Assembly: GCA_001898505.1 (NCBI GenBank)
Contig: MKTZ01000008.1
Span: forward strand, 248,001 to 312,000
Direction of reading: 5' to 3'
DNA length: 64,000 nucleotides
DNA from: Sphingobacteriales bacterium 50-39
Lineage (GTDB): Bacteria; Bacteroidota; Bacteroidia; Chitinophagales; Chitinophagaceae
This document shows, one piece after another, positions 63,334 to 64,000 of this stretch (position 1 is the first letter of the stretch; the number at the start of each line of letters is the position of its first letter). Under the pieces are notes generated by a model that was not told the origin of the DNA, did no database searches, and saw only the letters and a program-made list of their open reading frames with translations. Position numbers and translations under genes: made by a program.

Positions 63334-64000
63334 TTAATTTCTCAACGGTTTGCCCCCTTTCAACACGCTCTGTATCCTTTCAAGGGTTTTTTTCTCGCCG
63401 CAGAGGCTGAGAAAGGCTTCTCTTTCCAGGTCCAGGATATATTGTTCGCTGACGACGGAGGGTTCGCTGAGATCGCCGCCGCACATGACATAGGCTAGTT
63501 TTTTTGCCACTTTTACATCGTGGTCTGTCGCATAGTTGCCCCGCCACATGGCATTGATGCCCGAGTAGAGCGCGCCAAGGGCGCTGCGGCCAAGCACTTT
63601 CACATCCGTCCGGACTACGGGCTGCACATATCCGTCGTCATACAGCTCGATGACCGAGGCCTTGGCTTCGGCGATGCGGCGTCCCTGGTTGATGCTGACG
63701 AGGTCCCGGCCTTTGCGTAAGATACCCAGCTCGTAAGCTTCCATTGCGGAGGTGGATACCTTGGCCGTGGCGATATTGAAAAAGCGATTTTTTAAGGTAA
63801 TGGTCTCCGGCTCATCTTCATGCATTTCGTCAGCTGCGCGCAACGTGAATTCCTTTGTACCGCCGCCGCCGGGTATCAATCCGACGCCCAGCTCTACCAA
63901 TCCTATATAAGATTCTGCAGCCGCCACGACACGGTCCGCGTGCAGGCTCATTTCGCAAGCGCCTCCCAATGTAAGTCCATGCGGCGCTACTACTACCGGT
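63334..64000 (-). CDS. Enoyl-CoA hydratase/3-hydroxyacyl-CoA dehydrogenase, C-terminal part (gene truncated by window edge)
   Basis: About 222 C-terminal residues of a fatty-acid beta-oxidation enzyme. The open frame runs to the window end. The visible crotonase region PHGLTLGGACEMSLHADRVVAAAESYIGL and VELGVGLIPGGGGTKE contains an oxyanion-hole loop and the catalytic-glutamate area. The last ~150 residues are the helical tail found in the long Bacteroidota FadB/FadN-like proteins, where the dehydrogenase is N-terminal (outside the window). The TlpA-like gene follows after 15 bp. Confidence 0.85.
   Translation of the reverse strand, partial: PVVVAPHGLTLGGACEMSLHADRVVAAAESYIGLVELGVGLIPGGGGTKEFTLRAADEMHEDEPETITLKNRFFNIATAKVSTSAMEAYELGILRKGRDLVSINQGRRIAEAKASVIELYDDGYVQPVVRTDVKVLGRSALGALYSGINAMWRGNYATDHDVKVAKKLAYVMCGGDLSEPSVVSEQYILDLEREAFLSLCGEKKTLERIQSVLKGGKPLRN

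Overview
The window reads as a chromosomal segment of a Bacteroidota bacterium, most likely a member of the Chitinophagaceae. Supporting signs are: a PorT/SprT-type gene beside ubiE; many outer-membrane beta-barrels and Cys-anchored lipoproteins; DUF5723, DUF4136 and RemB/Wzi-like proteins; a short 87-residue ATP synthase epsilon; a near-absence of Shine-Dalgarno sites; and promoters of the Bacteroidota type (TTTG, 19-nt spacer, TAnnTTTG), visible at about 4.95, 16.8, 24.85 and 33.7 kb. The assignment rests on gene content and motifs only. No rRNA, tRNA, CRISPR array, integrase or transposase was seen. Both ends of the window cut through genes.

Layout. 0-8.3 kb: mixed housekeeping and envelope genes (RemB/Wzi-like barrel, hemolysin III, PorT, UbiE, EngB, a collagen-like lipoprotein, YkuK, a CoA-binding protein, an unusually short desaturase, a TIGR01777 oxidoreductase, a GbsR/MarR regulator). 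Two near-identical operators sit in front of the regulator and the oxidoreductase. 8.5-14.9 kb: a DUF5723 protein, then a leftward cluster of GH19 chitinase, UbiA prenyltransferase, type III polyketide synthase, methyltransferase and flavoprotein, which looks like a lipid-quinone or meroterpenoid pathway. 14.9-17.5 kb: a DEAD-box helicase and an 890-bp gene-free stretch with a consensus promoter, many hairpins and a strong terminator, read here as a candidate structured RNA. 17.5-24.8 kb: pyruvate dehydrogenase E2, a GH18-like/CE4/GT2 fusion and dnaX. 24.8-31.3 kb: a TetR-controlled RND efflux operon. 31.3-41.9 kb: PhyH oxygenase, acyltransferases, atpD-atpC, envelope proteins, YqgE, a histidine kinase, QueA.

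42.0-58.6 kb is a complete-looking division and cell-wall (dcw) cluster, all rightward and tightly packed: mraZ, rsmH, ftsL, ftsI, murE, mraY, murD, ftsW, murG, murC, ftsQ, ftsA, ftsZ. It has a putative three-repeat MraZ operator in front. murF and ddl are not in it. MurE to MurC, MraY and MurG make lipid II. FtsW, FtsI, FtsL and FtsQ use it at the septum under FtsA and FtsZ.

58.8-64.0 kb: a second TIGR01777 paralogue, convergent with a leftward run encoding a fatty-acid beta-oxidation enzyme (partial), a TlpA-like thioredoxin, a metzincin-type protease and a two-gene ABC transporter.

The intergenic regions carry a recurring family of short perfect hairpins with 3-5 nt loops, often followed by GTCC-GAA-GGAC. 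One pair of composite copies (17.0 and 33.55 kb) shares a 29-nt identical block. These repeats and the 16.8-17.35 kb transcript are the least explained structures here. The type III PKS/UbiA operon is the most interesting set of protein genes.
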